Shown one piece after another: positions 24,601 to 37,900 of a stretch of 64,000 nt of DNA. A program made the position numbers and the translations under genes. The DNA is from Umbilicaria muhlenbergii (Eukaryota; Ascomycota; Lecanoromycetes; Umbilicariales; Umbilicariaceae): contig KK106981.1 in the NCBI GenBank assembly GCA_000611775.1, positions 627,592 to 691,591 of the forward strand, given 5' to 3'. The notes beneath the pieces were generated by a model. That model was given only the letters and a program-made list of their open reading frames with translations. It did not search any database and was not told the origin of the DNA. Positions within the stretch are counted from its first letter, which is position 1; every line of letters starts with the position of its first letter.

Positions 24601-26882
24601 GGTCAAGTTGTACACCTGTTGACAAAGTTGACTGCAAAAGAGACTTGACACCTCTTAGAAGAGCTGAAAATTCAAGTTTTTAAGAAGACAAAAGAGCTGA
24701 TGTTATCAGATGCTGTCTGAGCTCATTACTCATCTTATTTAAAAACTCAAATGAAGACAGATGTCAGTGATGAAGTTGTTATAAAAGTGCTCACTCAACA
24801 ACAGAAAGATGATAAGTGAAAATCTGTAATTTACTTCTCAAAGACAATGTCACCTGAGGAAATGTGATATGAGATTCATGACAGAGAGATGTTAACAGTT
24901 GTTAAAACTCTTCAAGAATGATGTAACATGTTATTAAATCTACAAGCAGCTCCTTTTGTCACAATTACAGATCATCATGTTTTAAAGTACTTTATCATCA
25001 AGTGATTGCTTAATTCATGATAAGTTAAATGAGCTGATATTGTGATAAATTACAACTTCAAGATTATTTACTGCTCAAAAACAGTCAACATCATTGTTGA
25101 TGCTCTGACAAGAAAACATGATAAGTTGATCACTCAGAAAGAAAAGAACATCACTGCATGAACACAGTTATTTTTGAATTCTAATTACATAATAACTGCA
25201 ATAAGTGAGGGTTCAATGAATGTTGAAAGTGATTCACTGAATGAGATTGAACAGGTGAAAAATTCTTATCAGTTGATGAATCAGATTCTGCAAGTCAATT
25301 GCTCTCATAAATCACTGAATCAGTATCATCAGATGACAAGAAAGGAGAAATGAGATTAAAAGCTTCAAGATAATCTTTTTACATGATTTGAGAAGCTCAT
25401 GATGTCAGATGTTGATGCTTTGCAGACTCATTTAATTAATGAAGCTCATTCAACACCTGTGATGACACACTCAGGCAAGATTAAGATGGCAAAGCTGTTG
25501 TTAATTCAATATTACTGATCAGGTCTGTTAAATGACTGTTCAGTTTTTATTTCAAACTGCTGAACATGCTGTTGAATGCATGTACTTTAAGACAAAACCT
25601 CAGGCCTACTTCACTCTTTATTAATTGAAGATAAGTGCTGACAGCATGTCTCATTCAACTTTAAATTCTTCTCACAGGACAAGAAAGGCTTTGATAACAT
25701 ATTTATCATTATTGATTACTTTAAAAAAAGGGCTTTCTCACTGTCATGTCAGAAGATAGTTACAGCAGCTTAAGTTATGCAATTGTATTATAAGTACATC
25801 TGAAGAATCTATGAAACACCTGAGACAACAACATTGAACTGAGGATCTCAGTTCATCTCAGCATTTATGAATGAACTCTGCAAGCTTGTGAGGGTAAAGC
25901 AAAAGCTTTCAACAGCATATCACTCACAAATGAATGAAAGCACTGAGATATTAAATCAGTACATCAATCAACAGCTCTGCCTCTTCATGAATTACTTTCA
26001 AAACAACTGATCAGACCTTTTATCAATAATGAATTTCACTCAAGTGATTCTCATTCATGAGTTCACAGGCATGTCACCTTATGAGTTAAAACTGAGACAA
26101 ATTCCTCATTTACACTTTCATTGAAAAGAGTGAATGCAATCCTTAAACATCATAAGAGAGCAATTAACAAGAGAAGAAGCTCAAACCTTCATTATTAAAG
26201 CTCATGACACAATTAAATGAGCAAAGGAAAACCTGAAACAGGCTTAAAATAAGATGACAGATTAAGTAAATAAGCACTGAAGAAAATTAAACTTCTTCAT
26301 TGAAGACTGAGTTTATGTTACTCAAAAGGGTTGAATCACTGAAAGATTTAACTTAAAGTTGAATCATCAAGTGACAGGCTTTTATTGAATTCTCAGCATG
26401 AAAGATCACTTCTATGTTCTGAAGTTATCTGAACACATGAAGATGAACAACATCTTTCATGCTGATTATTTAAGGAAAGTGATGAATGACTCAATGTTGA
26501 ATCAAATTCAGGACTCAGAGTTGTTAACTGAAGTTAATGATCAACTTGAGTACACAGTGAAAATTTTTTTAACAAGTCAGATCTGCAACAACATCCTGTA
26601 ATATCAAATGACTTGAGAGGAATATGATTTAAACTCAGAATGATATGATGCTGTTGACTTTATAGAGTCACCTTAAAAGGTAAAAGATTATCATAACACT
26701 TATCTGAACAGAGTGAAGCCACTGAGGAGGTTACAAGTTTGATTAAATGCTTACAAGTCAGGTGAAGAGCTGAACCTGATGAATGAAGACAACATGACAA
26801 TCAATAAAGAATTCAAGAGACAGTCAAGATGAAAGATTTAAGATGAAAACTGAGGACAATCCTTCTGTCTGAAGAGGAATGA
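21618..26882 (+). pseudogene. A2 gag-pol remains with chromodomain-like end
   Basis: Plus strand. gag runs from about 21640 with a decayed zinc knuckle near 22572-22614 (CY..N..K.HL..DC pattern, second Cys now Tyr). The protease active site near 22830-22850 reads NTDA where DTGA is expected. RT lies at about 23770-24500 with catalytic YVDDILIYS near 24310-24337 intact. RNase H is at about 24740-25000 and the integrase HHCC at about 25425-25575, with the core following. The C-terminal LRK block is near 26485 and a chromodomain-like segment (EYD...WYDA...) near 26560-26750. In-frame stops are mostly TGA in place of Trp or CGA Arg, with some TAA. The open segment 23767-24009 is the RT N-terminal part. 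Dead, but domains are easy to follow. Confidence 0.85.
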
Positions 26883-27089
26883 TGTTATGACATGATCAAT
26901 TAACACTGATAAATATTAAACTACCTGATGTTAAATTAAATTGAGACTAGTGTGTCTTGACATCTTGACATTTATGTCATGACTGCACTCACAAGACTGC
27001 TTTCTTCTTTGTACTTTTTTAAGTTCAAATAATTCACCTCTTGCAATGATTTTAAGCCTGCTTATGAAGTGAAATAATTAACTGTAACA
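26883..27089 (+). repeat. 3' LTR of A2
   Basis: 207 bases, TGTTATGACATGATCAATTA start, TGTAACA end, followed by the CATTA duplication. Confidence 0.9.
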
Positions 27090-27432
27090 CATTAACTGCT
27101 GAGCTTAATTGTAAAGTTCTTAAAAAGCATCACTCCCCCTCTGTCTTTTTATCTCAGTTTTTTTTTTGTCTTTCAACCTTAGTCTTTGAGGCTTAATCTT
27201 TTATCAGAGTTAGTTTTTATGTTCTTCAAAACACTTTTTAAGTTTAAGCATGACTGAACATGATCTGACTGCATGATCATCATCATTGATTCTGAATTTT
27301 TGAATTTTCACTGTTTAGCATATTTTTCTTCACTTTTCTTATTCTTTATGATTGATCATCTTGATTTTTATGTTTCAGAGTTACCCCTGATAATTTTTAA
27401 TAATTTAATAAAATTATATGTTGAAATTCTTC
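27090..27432. other. unexplained sequence within element E, right of A2
   Basis: Continuation of the unexplained segment 5014-5742. It has pyrimidine-rich stretches and a TTTTTATGTTTCAG word (about 27370-27383) that could be a splice acceptor. No domain recognised. The integrase reading of E resumes at about 27433 with an LRNKTAQ block. Confidence 0.35.
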
Positions 27433-28731
27433 TTTCTTCAACCCCTGAGGAACAAGACTGCTCAAGTTATTACTGATGTCATGACCTTATGATTCTTCTT
27501 TTCAGGCTCACTCAAGATTCTTTAATGTGATAACAACAGCAAATTCAAAGGCTGTCTCTTAATATTCATTCAACATCATGATGTTGTGGTTGTCAATGAG
27601 AATTCATGAAAGTCAATCACTCAAGAGCTTGTTGAGCAGGTTAATGAAACTGTGAAGTTAAGAATTTAAGGTTGACTTGAGAAGAATCAGACAACTAAGT
27701 GAGTTAATGATTTACTTGAGATTACTTAATTAATTAATACAATGCAGCATTTTATTACAAAGCTTTGTCCTTATCAGCTGATGTTCAGAAATTAAATGTT
27801 ATATTTAAGTCTCAACAATTAACTTCTTTATAATAATCATGCAGTTGCCTTTATTTTTAATGAAGATGACAATTCACTTAACAATGAAGACAGTATCAAT
27901 TTTTAAACTCATGTGAAGTGATCCTTTCTTGAAGATGAAGATCAGGACAGTTTATGAGGAGCAGAACTTCTTAAAAACTTAATTCACAGTGTGATTAAAA
28001 CATCTTCTTTTTCACTTTCTTCTACAGTTCAAGTGAAGCTCACTGTTATTAAAGTTAATCCTTCAAGCAGTTTTCAAGCATTACAACAGGCTCAAATCAA
28101 CAGTCCTTTTCAATTTCACTCTTACAACATCAATACTGTGATTTCATTCTTAATATTCTCTGGCAATGAGACTTCTTTTTCATCATTTCTTGTCATGAAA
28201 TCTTCATCCTCATTGTCATCCTCAGCTTCACAGCAGGTTTTAATATTTATATTTACTTCAGAGCTGTCTTCTTCTGCAGAGGCAATTGTTATGAATCATG
28301 CTCAAAGACAGCTTGACATTAATATTCAGTAAATCAAGACCTGAGAACAGCTAAAGTTCAACTGCAAGTGAATAATGAAGATGTATAATAAGAAACATAA
28401 GCTCAAGATTTATGATTCTGAAGTCATTATGACAATCAAGGTCTCTGAAATTAATAAAGCAAGCTCAACAGATGCTTCTTGAATTCATGCTCAGATTATA
28501 AGTCAAAGGTGAAATTTATACTGACTTCAGATCAAGCACAGCATACTTGCTTGAATGTACAGCATTAAAGATTTAGGAGTGATTCCTGCTTCATTGACAG
28601 AAATTATTCATATTTCAGATAATCATGCTCAAATTACACTATGAACAGCTGCTCAAATAAAGTTCACAGTCAGTATGATGCAAATATGTTGTCACTGCAA
28701 GAAGCTTCCTTGCAATTTAAAGTGTTATCAG
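27433..28731 (+). pseudogene. Element E integrase, catalytic core and C-terminal part
   Basis: Plus-strand frame with a few TGA/TAA stops. It carries the second catalytic Asp in a CDNNSKF block (Asp codon 27529-27531) and, 35 codons on, the catalytic Glu in QELVEQVNETV (27634-27636), the spacing of a DD35E integrase. It continues with a CPYQLMF block near 27770, a Ser-rich open stretch (27991-28332), a KMYNKKHK...VIMTIKVSEI block typical of the C-terminal domain of KRBA2/SCAND3-like integrases, and the beginning of a Cys-rich motif (28685-28731), where element C has inserted. Residue spacing was read directly; family identity is recalled. Confidence 0.6.
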
Positions 28732-29127
28732 TGTTATGACTTAATCAGGACAGTACTTAGAAGTATGCATTTACAGTGAACAGCTGATACTGATCAAAGT
28801 GATTAAAGTGAGTGAGGGCTTGAACATCTTGATCACCTCAATCAGAGTGATTGAGCTGTTCAGAGCAATTAAGAGTTTGATCATCATGATCACCTCAATC
28901 ACATGAGTCTTCTAAAGTTTATATAATCACAGGTAGATTCATAGTTAGGAGTTCATGCTCAACTCATGTATTAAATGCAATCTTTTAAGTTTATGACTAC
29001 TAGTTCCCTCACTTGGTCTTAACCTTAAGATCATATAATTCATTGAATCTTGTTTAGTTCATTGAATCATACCTGTAGTTCATTGAATGATAATATTACT
29101 TCAATCACTATGACATCACCTGTTACA
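28732..29127 (+). repeat. 5' LTR of C
   Basis: 396 bases, TG...CA termini. It contains an internal repeated motif (TTCATTGAAT occurs several times near its 3' end). Confidence 0.9.
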
Positions 29128-32100
29128 CTTTGAGCATCAACTTATGAGGTACCAGTCATGCAACAAACTGACTCACTGATCTCAAGATGTTCAAATCCTC
29201 TGACAGAGAAGAATCAGTCACTGAACATTCTTTTGACAAAGTAGTCTGAGTTAAGATCCTGTTACCAGATAAGTTTCTTGATGAGAGAAGATTGTTAAAC
29301 TCATTCTTCACTCAACTTGACATGTACCTGCAGTTCAACAAGTCTTTATTTGTTTTAAAATCAGAGAAAGTGTTGTTTGCTTCCTCATTTCTGAGGTCAG
29401 ATGCTTTGAACTGATTTAAACTTATCCTCTGAGATTATCTTGACAACAAGAGTGAAGATCAAGACAACCTGATTAATGAAATCTTTCATGCATTGAAGGA
29501 ATTCAAGAAGCAGATAAGAATAATGTTTAAAATAATTAATGAAGAGAAGATGATGAAGTAAAAGATTTACATCATTCAGCAGAAAGAAGCAGCTGCTATG
29601 TATGTGACAAACTTTCAAAGACTCACCTCACATATGAATTGAGATGATATTGCTTTGACAGCGCAATATTATAAGGGACTGAAAGACATGATGAAAGATG
29701 AAATCTTTAAGACTGAACACCCTGCCACGCTCTCAGAAATGATTGAATGATCAATCATTATCAACAACTGAGCTTATGAATGAAGTCTGAAGAAGAGTCA
29801 CAAGATTCTTATATCTTAAAGAGCTGAGAAGAATCATGAGCATCAGTATAATAATCAACCTTACTATAAACCTCAACTCATGAAAATTGATGTTGTTACT
29901 TGAGTGAATTAATTTCAGTGAGGGAAAGGACCTGAGAAGAACTCAGAGAAGAAAAAAAAGTCTCATGAAAACAATTATTATAATTATAAAAAATTGAGAC
30001 ACTTCACCTGAGACTGTTGAAACTCTGAAAAGATCATTCAATCAAAGAAGACATATGCTGCCACACAAGAAGTAAAAAGTGAGAACAATCACAACATTAT
30101 ATTTTAAACAACATGTTATGATGATGACTGTCACACACATCAGAGTGATAAAGATGACTCTGAGTGATTTTCATGTCAATTTAAGAAGATAAGAGAATAT
30201 GTCATCACCTCTCACTTAAATCAAGCCGCAGACTTGAAGAAACAACAAGTTTAATGAGATCAGTTCAATCAAGAAGACAATTATATTAACAGTGACAAAA
30301 TAATGCTCTCATTTAGTGAGGAGGAAGACTTCATGAAAGTAATAAACTTCAATGACTCAGGAGAACTCATCAAGAAAGATGATGATATTTAAGCATTTAC
30401 TCATGAAGAACAGTGACTGAAAACTTATAAAGAAATATTTAAAGTGATGAAAGAATCTCCTGAGAATTATGAAAATCATGTAAGTCAGTTGCAGGAATGA
30501 ATCCTGTGAATAATTAAAAATATGTTCACTCAGAAAGGTGAAACCAAGGATATAAATTATCAGAATATACTCAAAGAAACATCATTGAAAGACTTGAAGT
30601 TCATCATGAAAGAAAGGTATGTTACCCTCAACAGAGCACACATCTCAAGGAAATTACACATGAAAGTTTAAGAACTTTGAAGTGAATACTTAAAGTTAAA
30701 CCTGATATGATACCTGAACAAGAAAGTCAACTCAAAAGACTTCAAGTATGTGAGAGAGAATCTGAGATTCTTCTCATTTAGTTCAAAAAACTAAAGGGCC
30801 CTTCAGGTCAGAGGTCTTTGAAGATGCTTGAATTAAAGTCTTCAGAAGAAGTGATTGCTAAAAAAATCACTGTCACAGAAGACATGAGCAATTTCTGTGT
30901 TTAAGTTAAAGTAAAAGGCCACTCAGTCAGACTGTTAATCAACAGTGACTGTACAAGGAATTTCTTAAATTCATGATTCACAAAGATGAACAGGATAGAA
31001 ATTTAAAAAAAGTGAAATCTTTATTCACTTCAAGAGTTTGATGAAACCCTTATGAAACACAACAACAGTCATGTGAATGAAGAAATCATTTCAACACCTA
31101 TACAGATAAGTCAACACTGAGAGAAAATTAATTTCAACATTATAAAGCAGTCAGGAAGTGACATAATTCTAAGTATATCTTAACTTCAGCAGGTCAATCT
31201 GATGATTAATTGAGCTGAGAATGAGATATACTTCATAAAAAACAGTACTTTTATAAAGTTATATTCAATCCTACACTCACCTGAAGGAGTGGAAGTCTTC
31301 ACTATGACAGCAGAAGAGATGTGTAAGGAGTTAAAAAATTTTAATGCAAAAATACTGTGAACTAGATGAGTCAATGATGACTGAGATCTTATTATCAAGT
31401 TATTTATCCTTAAAGAATACAAAGACTTTGAAGAACTGTTTACAGCAGTAAAGAAACAGAACATCTTGCTGAAACATTAAGAATAAAATCATGAAATTAA
31501 GATCATGAAAGGGTGCAAACTGATGAAGTAACTCATATACTCATTGTCACCTCAGAAGTTAAATGCATTGTGAGAATATTTAAAGAAGAACTTATGAAAA
31601 GGATTCATTCAGGAATCTCAGTCTTTAGCAGAATATCTGATATTATTTATTTTAAAATCTGACAGATTATTGAGGTTGTGTGTTGACTACAAGACATTAA
31701 ACAACATAATGATAAAGAACAGTTACTCACTGCTGCTCATGTCAAAACTGCAGAACAGATTTCAGAGAGTGTAATGATTCATGAAGTTTAACATCTCAGA
31801 GACATTCAACCAGATATGAATAAAAGAAGATGATGAATGAAAAACAGTATTTCAAACATGCTCAGAGCTATATGAGTACTTAATAATGTCATTCAGATTA
31901 ATCAATGCCCCTGTGACATTTCAGGCTTTTATCAACAATGTTTTATGATAATATTTAAATCAGTTCATGATCATCTACCTTGATGACATACTGATATACT
32001 CAAAAATAAAAGAGTAACATGTTGAACATGTTCAGAAAGTTCTACAAGTGTTAAAGAATGCTGACTTGTGAGTTAAGCCTGAGAAGAATCTTTTTCATGC

Positions 32101-34650
32101 TAAGAAAGTTTAATTCCTCAGATTTATCATCACATCAGAAGGTCTACAGATGAATTTAAAAAAAATTAATTTCATGATTGAATGATCAGTTCTGATGAAT
32201 GTTAAGGAAGTACAATCCTTCTTAAGCTTTGCAAACTTCTATAGAAAGTTCATCAAGAAATATTTTAAAATTGCAGCACTTCTAACAGAGTTGACAAAAA
32301 AAGACTGAAAGTTTGTTTAATTTACTGAAGCACAGAGATCCTTTGAAGAGCTGAAGAAGCACTTCACATCATAATTAATTCTCATGAGTTTCAACCCTGA
32401 GAAACTTATTACACTCAAGATGAACACGTCAGATGAAGCTATAAGAGCATGCATTAATTAATCAGATGATAAGAGACATCTGTGATTAATAATTTATTAC
32501 TCATGAAAGCTTTTAAATGCTGAACAGAGTTATGAGATACATAACAAGGAGCTGTTAACTATTGTTGATGCATTCAAGCAATGACATGTATATCTCAAAG
32601 GATCAAAGCATGAGGTTCAAGTGTATTCAGATCATAAGAATTTATTATACTTCATGACAATGAAGGTCCTGAACTGAAGACAAGTTCATTAATCAGAAGA
32701 ATTGTCACAGTATAATTTCAAGATTCATTACTGAAAAGAATCAGAGAATGTTAAAGTGAATATTTTTAACAAATGAGCTGATTATCTGCAGGAAAAGTCA
32801 GTCATGAATTAAGTCATCCTTCAAAAGGATGAGCAAGAGAGCATAACATATAATAAAGAAGTCAACTTTATGATAAAAGTTGAGAATAACATTTTCAAAA
32901 GTTGAGTTCAAAAAGTGTTGAAGAATGACAAGTTAACACAACAAGTTCTTTAAAATATTAATGATCATGAAAGCTTTGAAAAGCAAAAAGATCTCTTACT
33001 TTTTTAAGACTTAATCTATGTATCAGTCAGCCTATGAGAAACGCTGATAGAAGAATGCTATTTCAACAAAGTAAATGAACATCAAGGAGTTGAAAAGACA
33101 GTGAAATGACTCACATGAACATACTACTTCCCACGGTTGAGGAAGAAAGTTGAAGAAATTATTTAAAAGTGTAATACCTGCTGAAAGAATAAAGCAGAAC
33201 ATCATAAGTCATATGAATTATTAAAATCATCATCAACATCATTACAATCATGATTGAGTATCACATTAAATTTTGTGATAAAATTACCAAAATCAAAAGA
33301 ACCCCTGATGAAAGTATTATATAATGCAATACTGATTATAATGAACTGACTCATGAAGTACAGATACTTCTTGCCATATAAGAAGTCATCATCAGCAGAA
33401 GAACTAATGTACACATTCTTAAAAATTATAACTGTCAATCACAGGTTATCAGAAGAAATAATCTCAGACTGAGATAAACTTTTCACCTTTAAGTTCTGAA
33501 AATCATTAATGAATTAATTAAGAATTCATCACAAGCTGTTCACTGCATATCATTCTCAAATGAATGAACAGATTGAACATCTAAATCAGACATTAAAACA
33601 GTACTTACACTGCTATGTCAACTATCAACAAATCAATTGAGTAGAACTCTTACCAGTAGCTCAGTTAACTTACAATATAACAATAACAGAGTCAACAGGA
33701 GTGTCATCATTTTATGTTAATTATGAGTTCAACTCATCAATGAATGAAGTGAGGGGGCTGATAATGATAGCACAAAAAGCAAAGATACAAGTGAATCACT
33801 TAAAAAATCTTCATCAGAAACTTCAATGAGACATAAAATTTACCTTAAAAAATCAGTGATATATCACAATAAGAAAAGAGATAAAGAACTTATTCTTGAA
33901 AAGAAGAATAAAGTATACCTTCTGTGTTACAACATCAAGATGAAGTGATTAAGCAACAAGTTGAATCACAAGAAGCTGAGATCATTTCACATTTTAAAGA
34001 AGAAAGAAAGTGTCAACTATGAACTTGAACTTTCATCAATCATGTGAATACACTCAGTATTTCATGTATCTTTACTTGAATCAGCAGACCTGAAAACATC
34101 ATTATAAGATAATTCACCTGAGATTAACCCTGAGAGTCAAAATGCTGAGTTTGAAGTAAAGGAAATTCTAGATCAACAAGAGATAAATGATGAGCCTCAT
34201 TATCTGATTAAATGAAAAGGTTATGACACGGCAGGGAACACATGAGAATCAGAGGAGAATCTTACTCATTATTTAATGAAATTACATCAGTTTCATCAGA
34301 GGAATCTGCTGTCAGTCAGTCATCAAGAATGATGAAAGGTTTAAAGAAGTTAAGAAGAGAATTAATAATTTAACTTTAAATTAATTCCTCCTGCTTCAGT
34401 TCTTTGATGTTTTGAAGCTCAGTATGAATTAAATTCATCTGTCACTTCTTAAGAAGAGTAATTTGTTTGTGAAGCCTCTCTTTCTTCACCTTTAACTTTC
34501 ACTTTTTAGCAGAAACATCTGTCTTTTTCTTTTATAAATGAAGAAGTTCCTCTCTGACATGATTCAGCTCAGCTGAAAATATCACAAGGTCACAAGCAAC
34601 ACCTGACTGAACACAAGAACTGCAATGATCAGATTCTGAAAACATGAAAC
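29128..34650 (+). pseudogene. Element C gag-pol remains with chromodomain
   Basis: Plus strand. gag runs from about 29150, with a decayed zinc knuckle near 29970-30015. Protease lies near 30925-30975, where the active-site triad reads NSD instead of DSG. RT lies at about 31550-32330 with catalytic YLDDILIYS near 31970-31998 and the FANFYRKFI block near 32230. RNase H is at about 32390-32800. Integrase runs from about 33000, with HQGVEKT (HHCC) near 33080 and QMNEQIEHLNQ near 33555. A chromodomain is at about 34138-34300, with a KGYDTAGNT block. Downstream, 34380-34650 is AT-rich with no recognised frame. Multiple TGA stops; inactive. Confidence 0.82.
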
Positions 34651-34931
34651 TGTCAAGATCATCATATAATAATATGACAGTATGACACTAATATGACACT
34701 ATAGTACAACACTATAGTATGACATTATATAAATATGATGACTCAGCACCTAGCGCCTTGACATCAAGTGAAAACTTTTCACAAGGAGGTTCAGAAACCT
34801 GCTTCCTCAGTGATCAGTTTTGCCACTGAATAGAAGATGTATAATCACTGCATTGACTCTATCATGACTTTTGCCTACGACACCTCATTCAAACATCATT
34901 ATGATGATCATCATACACTCAGCCCCTTACA
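34651..34931 (+). repeat. 5' LTR of D
   Basis: 281 bases starting TGTCAAGATCATC and ending CAGCCCCTTACA. It contains short tandem TATGACACTA-like units. Compared with 42657-42937 it has lost nearly every CpG and several CpC/CpT cytosines in its last 50 bases. Confidence 0.92.
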
Positions 34932-34982
34932 TACTGATCACTCAGTACCTTCAGGTGAATGGTCACGTCAGAAGCATAAGAC

Positions 34983-37900
34983 ATGATGACATCAACACTT
35001 CAATCTCATCAGGTCAGTGAAACAGTCAACAATCAAGCTGAGGCAGGCCCTTCAATTAGCAGGTTTACATTATCAGTCATTAATATCTTTACTTCTGACA
35101 TCATTGATGATGATGAACATATCACTGCAGGTAATCTCAATGACATCATTAAAAACCTTGAGGCAGTCACTGCTCATAATCAGGAGGTCATCAAGCGCCA
35201 GTGATTACAATTATGACATGTATGACAAGAAATTAAGTTTGAGGACAATAAAAGGGAGCTCTGAGAGTTTAATCAATGCCTGCAAGAAGGTCCTTCAACT
35301 ATGATTACAGTAAACTCAAGGAACAACACAGGTTCATCACATGAACTATGATGTTGAGTTATGACAGACATCACACCTCCCCCTTTTCAACACCTCATAA
35401 AGCCATGAGAGCCTCACCTCTATGCAGGAGGCGTCAAAGTCATGAGATGAAGACTTCAGAAATACTTGAATGAAATCAATCAGAATCAGGAGCTGATGCC
35501 AGAGTAATTTCCTATTGAATGAGATTTCATCATCTGAGCAGGCACCTACCTTGAGAAAACAGTCATGAGTGACTGATGAAAGCAAAAGAAGCAGCATGAT
35601 CACATTTAAGTCATTTACAACAACTTTTTAAAGGTTCTAGAGAAGAACCTATCCCCTGATGAAGACATGAACAAATGAAATATCATCACTTTCAATGCAG
35701 CTGAATCTCACAGTCATGATACAATCACCTTCTGATATGACAGATTATCAGAACTCTACTGCTTTCTTTCAGCTTCACACAAGGAAATCAGTGAGATGCT
35801 CATTCAAGATCACTGATGATCAAGGCTTCCTCATCACATCCTGACTGAACTATGACATTGAGATCTGATGCAGGTTGCAAGACAGTCAGTGCAGGAAATC
35901 TCAGCACATCTTGATGTCATCATCAATCATGAATCATTCTGAAGCCGCTCAGACACCAAAAAGGATCATCAAAGCAAAACTGACAACAACAACAAAAGTA
36001 CAACACAGACATCATACTATGACAGAAAAGAATCTTTCACTGAACAATAAACCTCTCACCCTCAACAATTCAACTGTGAAAGAGGAAACAATTCATGAGG
36101 CTTTTATCAAGAAAGTAGTCATGATCAAAGCTGAAATTCAAACCACATACCAGTTGCAGAGAAAGTGATCATGACAACAACACAGATGTTCACAGGACCC
36201 TCATGCTGACAAGAAGACTTTATTTTTAAGAATGAAGTGAATGCATGAAAAGCAGCAGGCCTCTGTATCAAGTGTGAAGTCATCAGTCATTGAACAAATG
36301 AATGTATGATGAGATGATCAACAGCAGTCACTACTGCAGTTGATGTGAATAAATGATTCATGATCAACCTTCAGCTCACCTTCTTACTTATCATTGATGA
36401 TATCTCACATCTGATATCAGGGCAGCTAGAGGTGAACTCTCATACAACAAGAGATGATTCAAAGAAAAAATACTCATATATTATTGACAATGGCAGTCAA
36501 GGCAATATTATCACATGATATGTTGTCAATGAACTGTCTTTACAAACTGAACCCTATGAAGCTCAAGTCAACACATGAGGCAATATGATTGACTTGTTGA
36601 AATCCGTCATATTGACTATTACAGTGTATGACATCAACAGTCAACCTTATCATTATAACAGCTGCTTTCTTGTCACACAAGACAACACATCAGCTCCTTT
36701 CATCCTCAGATTATCATTCTTAATCAATGCAAACCTGAATCATGAATACGACACGGGGAAATTCCTATGAAAAAAGGTGAGGCATATCACAGCACACTGA
36801 GTATTCATCATCAGTGAGAAGAAGGCGCTGAAGAACATTCTACATATGAACAACCTTTTCATTATGAAACACTTCATAGGATCATCAAACTTAGTGGTTG
36901 ATATGAAAAAATATACCTTACAGATGAACTCATTGTGATATGACAAAGAGTACAACAATGTCTACAACAGTCTACCTCCTGAATATCATGACTTCACAGA
37001 CATATTTTAAGCAGCTGAGAAGCAGTCTCTACCTGAGAGAGGTTCACATGATCATGTCATTGACTTGAAATCAAGGCAGCAACCTTCATTCAGAAAGTTA
37101 TACTCAATGTCTTCAGCTGAGCTCAATGTACTGAAGGTATATTTAGATGACATTATGAAGACAGGCATAATCTGCAAATTAATATCACCTGCAGCTTCAC
37201 CTGTTATGTTTGTACCAAAATCAGACGGCAGCCTATGACTAATCATTGATTATAAGCGCTTGAATGATATTATCATTAAAAATCACTACTCATTATCACT
37301 TATATCAGACATGCTGAATCATCTTCAAGGAGCTAAGAAGTTCACTAAGCTGAACTGCAAGAATGCATATAATCAAATATGAATCAAGGGCGGAGATGAG
37401 TGAAAAACAGCATTTTAAACATGGTTCAGCCTGTTTGAATATCTTGTCATGCCTTTCAGTCTCATGAATGCTCCTGCTATGTTTCAGGCATTCATTGATA
37501 AGGCTCTTGATGAGTTCCTTGATATAACCTGTGTGATTTATCTAGATGATATCCTGATCTTCAGCAAAGATGAATTCAAACATGAGGAGCATGTATGACA
37601 AGTATTAACTGCATTATGATGTCATGATCTTCATCTTAAGATCAGCAAATGCTCTTTTAATGCAACAGAAGTGAACTTCCTGAGGTTTAAGATCAATATC
37701 AAAGGCATACATATGAGTTCAGAAAGGATTCACGCCGTCAAAGAATGACTACCCTCAGAGAACATTCATGAATTGCAGGTCTTTCTAGGCTTCATCAACT
37801 TTTTCTGAAGGTTTATAAGAGATTATTCATGAATTGCAGCACTGCTGTTAAATCTCCTGAAAACAGGAAAGAATAAAAAGAAGACTGAGGATACATCATC

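Larger units (their letters stand above)
5743..27089 (+). mobile_element. LTR retrotransposon A2 (Ty3/gypsy-like), split by A1
   Basis: A complete element bounded by 207-base LTRs (5743-5949 and 26883-27089) that start TGTTATGACA and end TGTAACA. It is flanked by the perfect 5-base duplication CATTA (5738-5742 and 27090-27094). About 540 bases of leader (5950-6489) follow the 5' LTR. The element is then interrupted by A1 and resumes at 21618 with gag and pol. Removing A1 leaves about 6.2 kb, normal for a fungal Ty3/gypsy element. All coding parts carry many stops, so it is dead. Confidence 0.9.

Noticed and set aside
27991-28332. 113-codon plus-strand frame as an independent small gene
   Set aside because: It lies in frame within the E integrase C-terminal half, between the catalytic Glu and the C-terminal domain, so it is part of that pseudogene.
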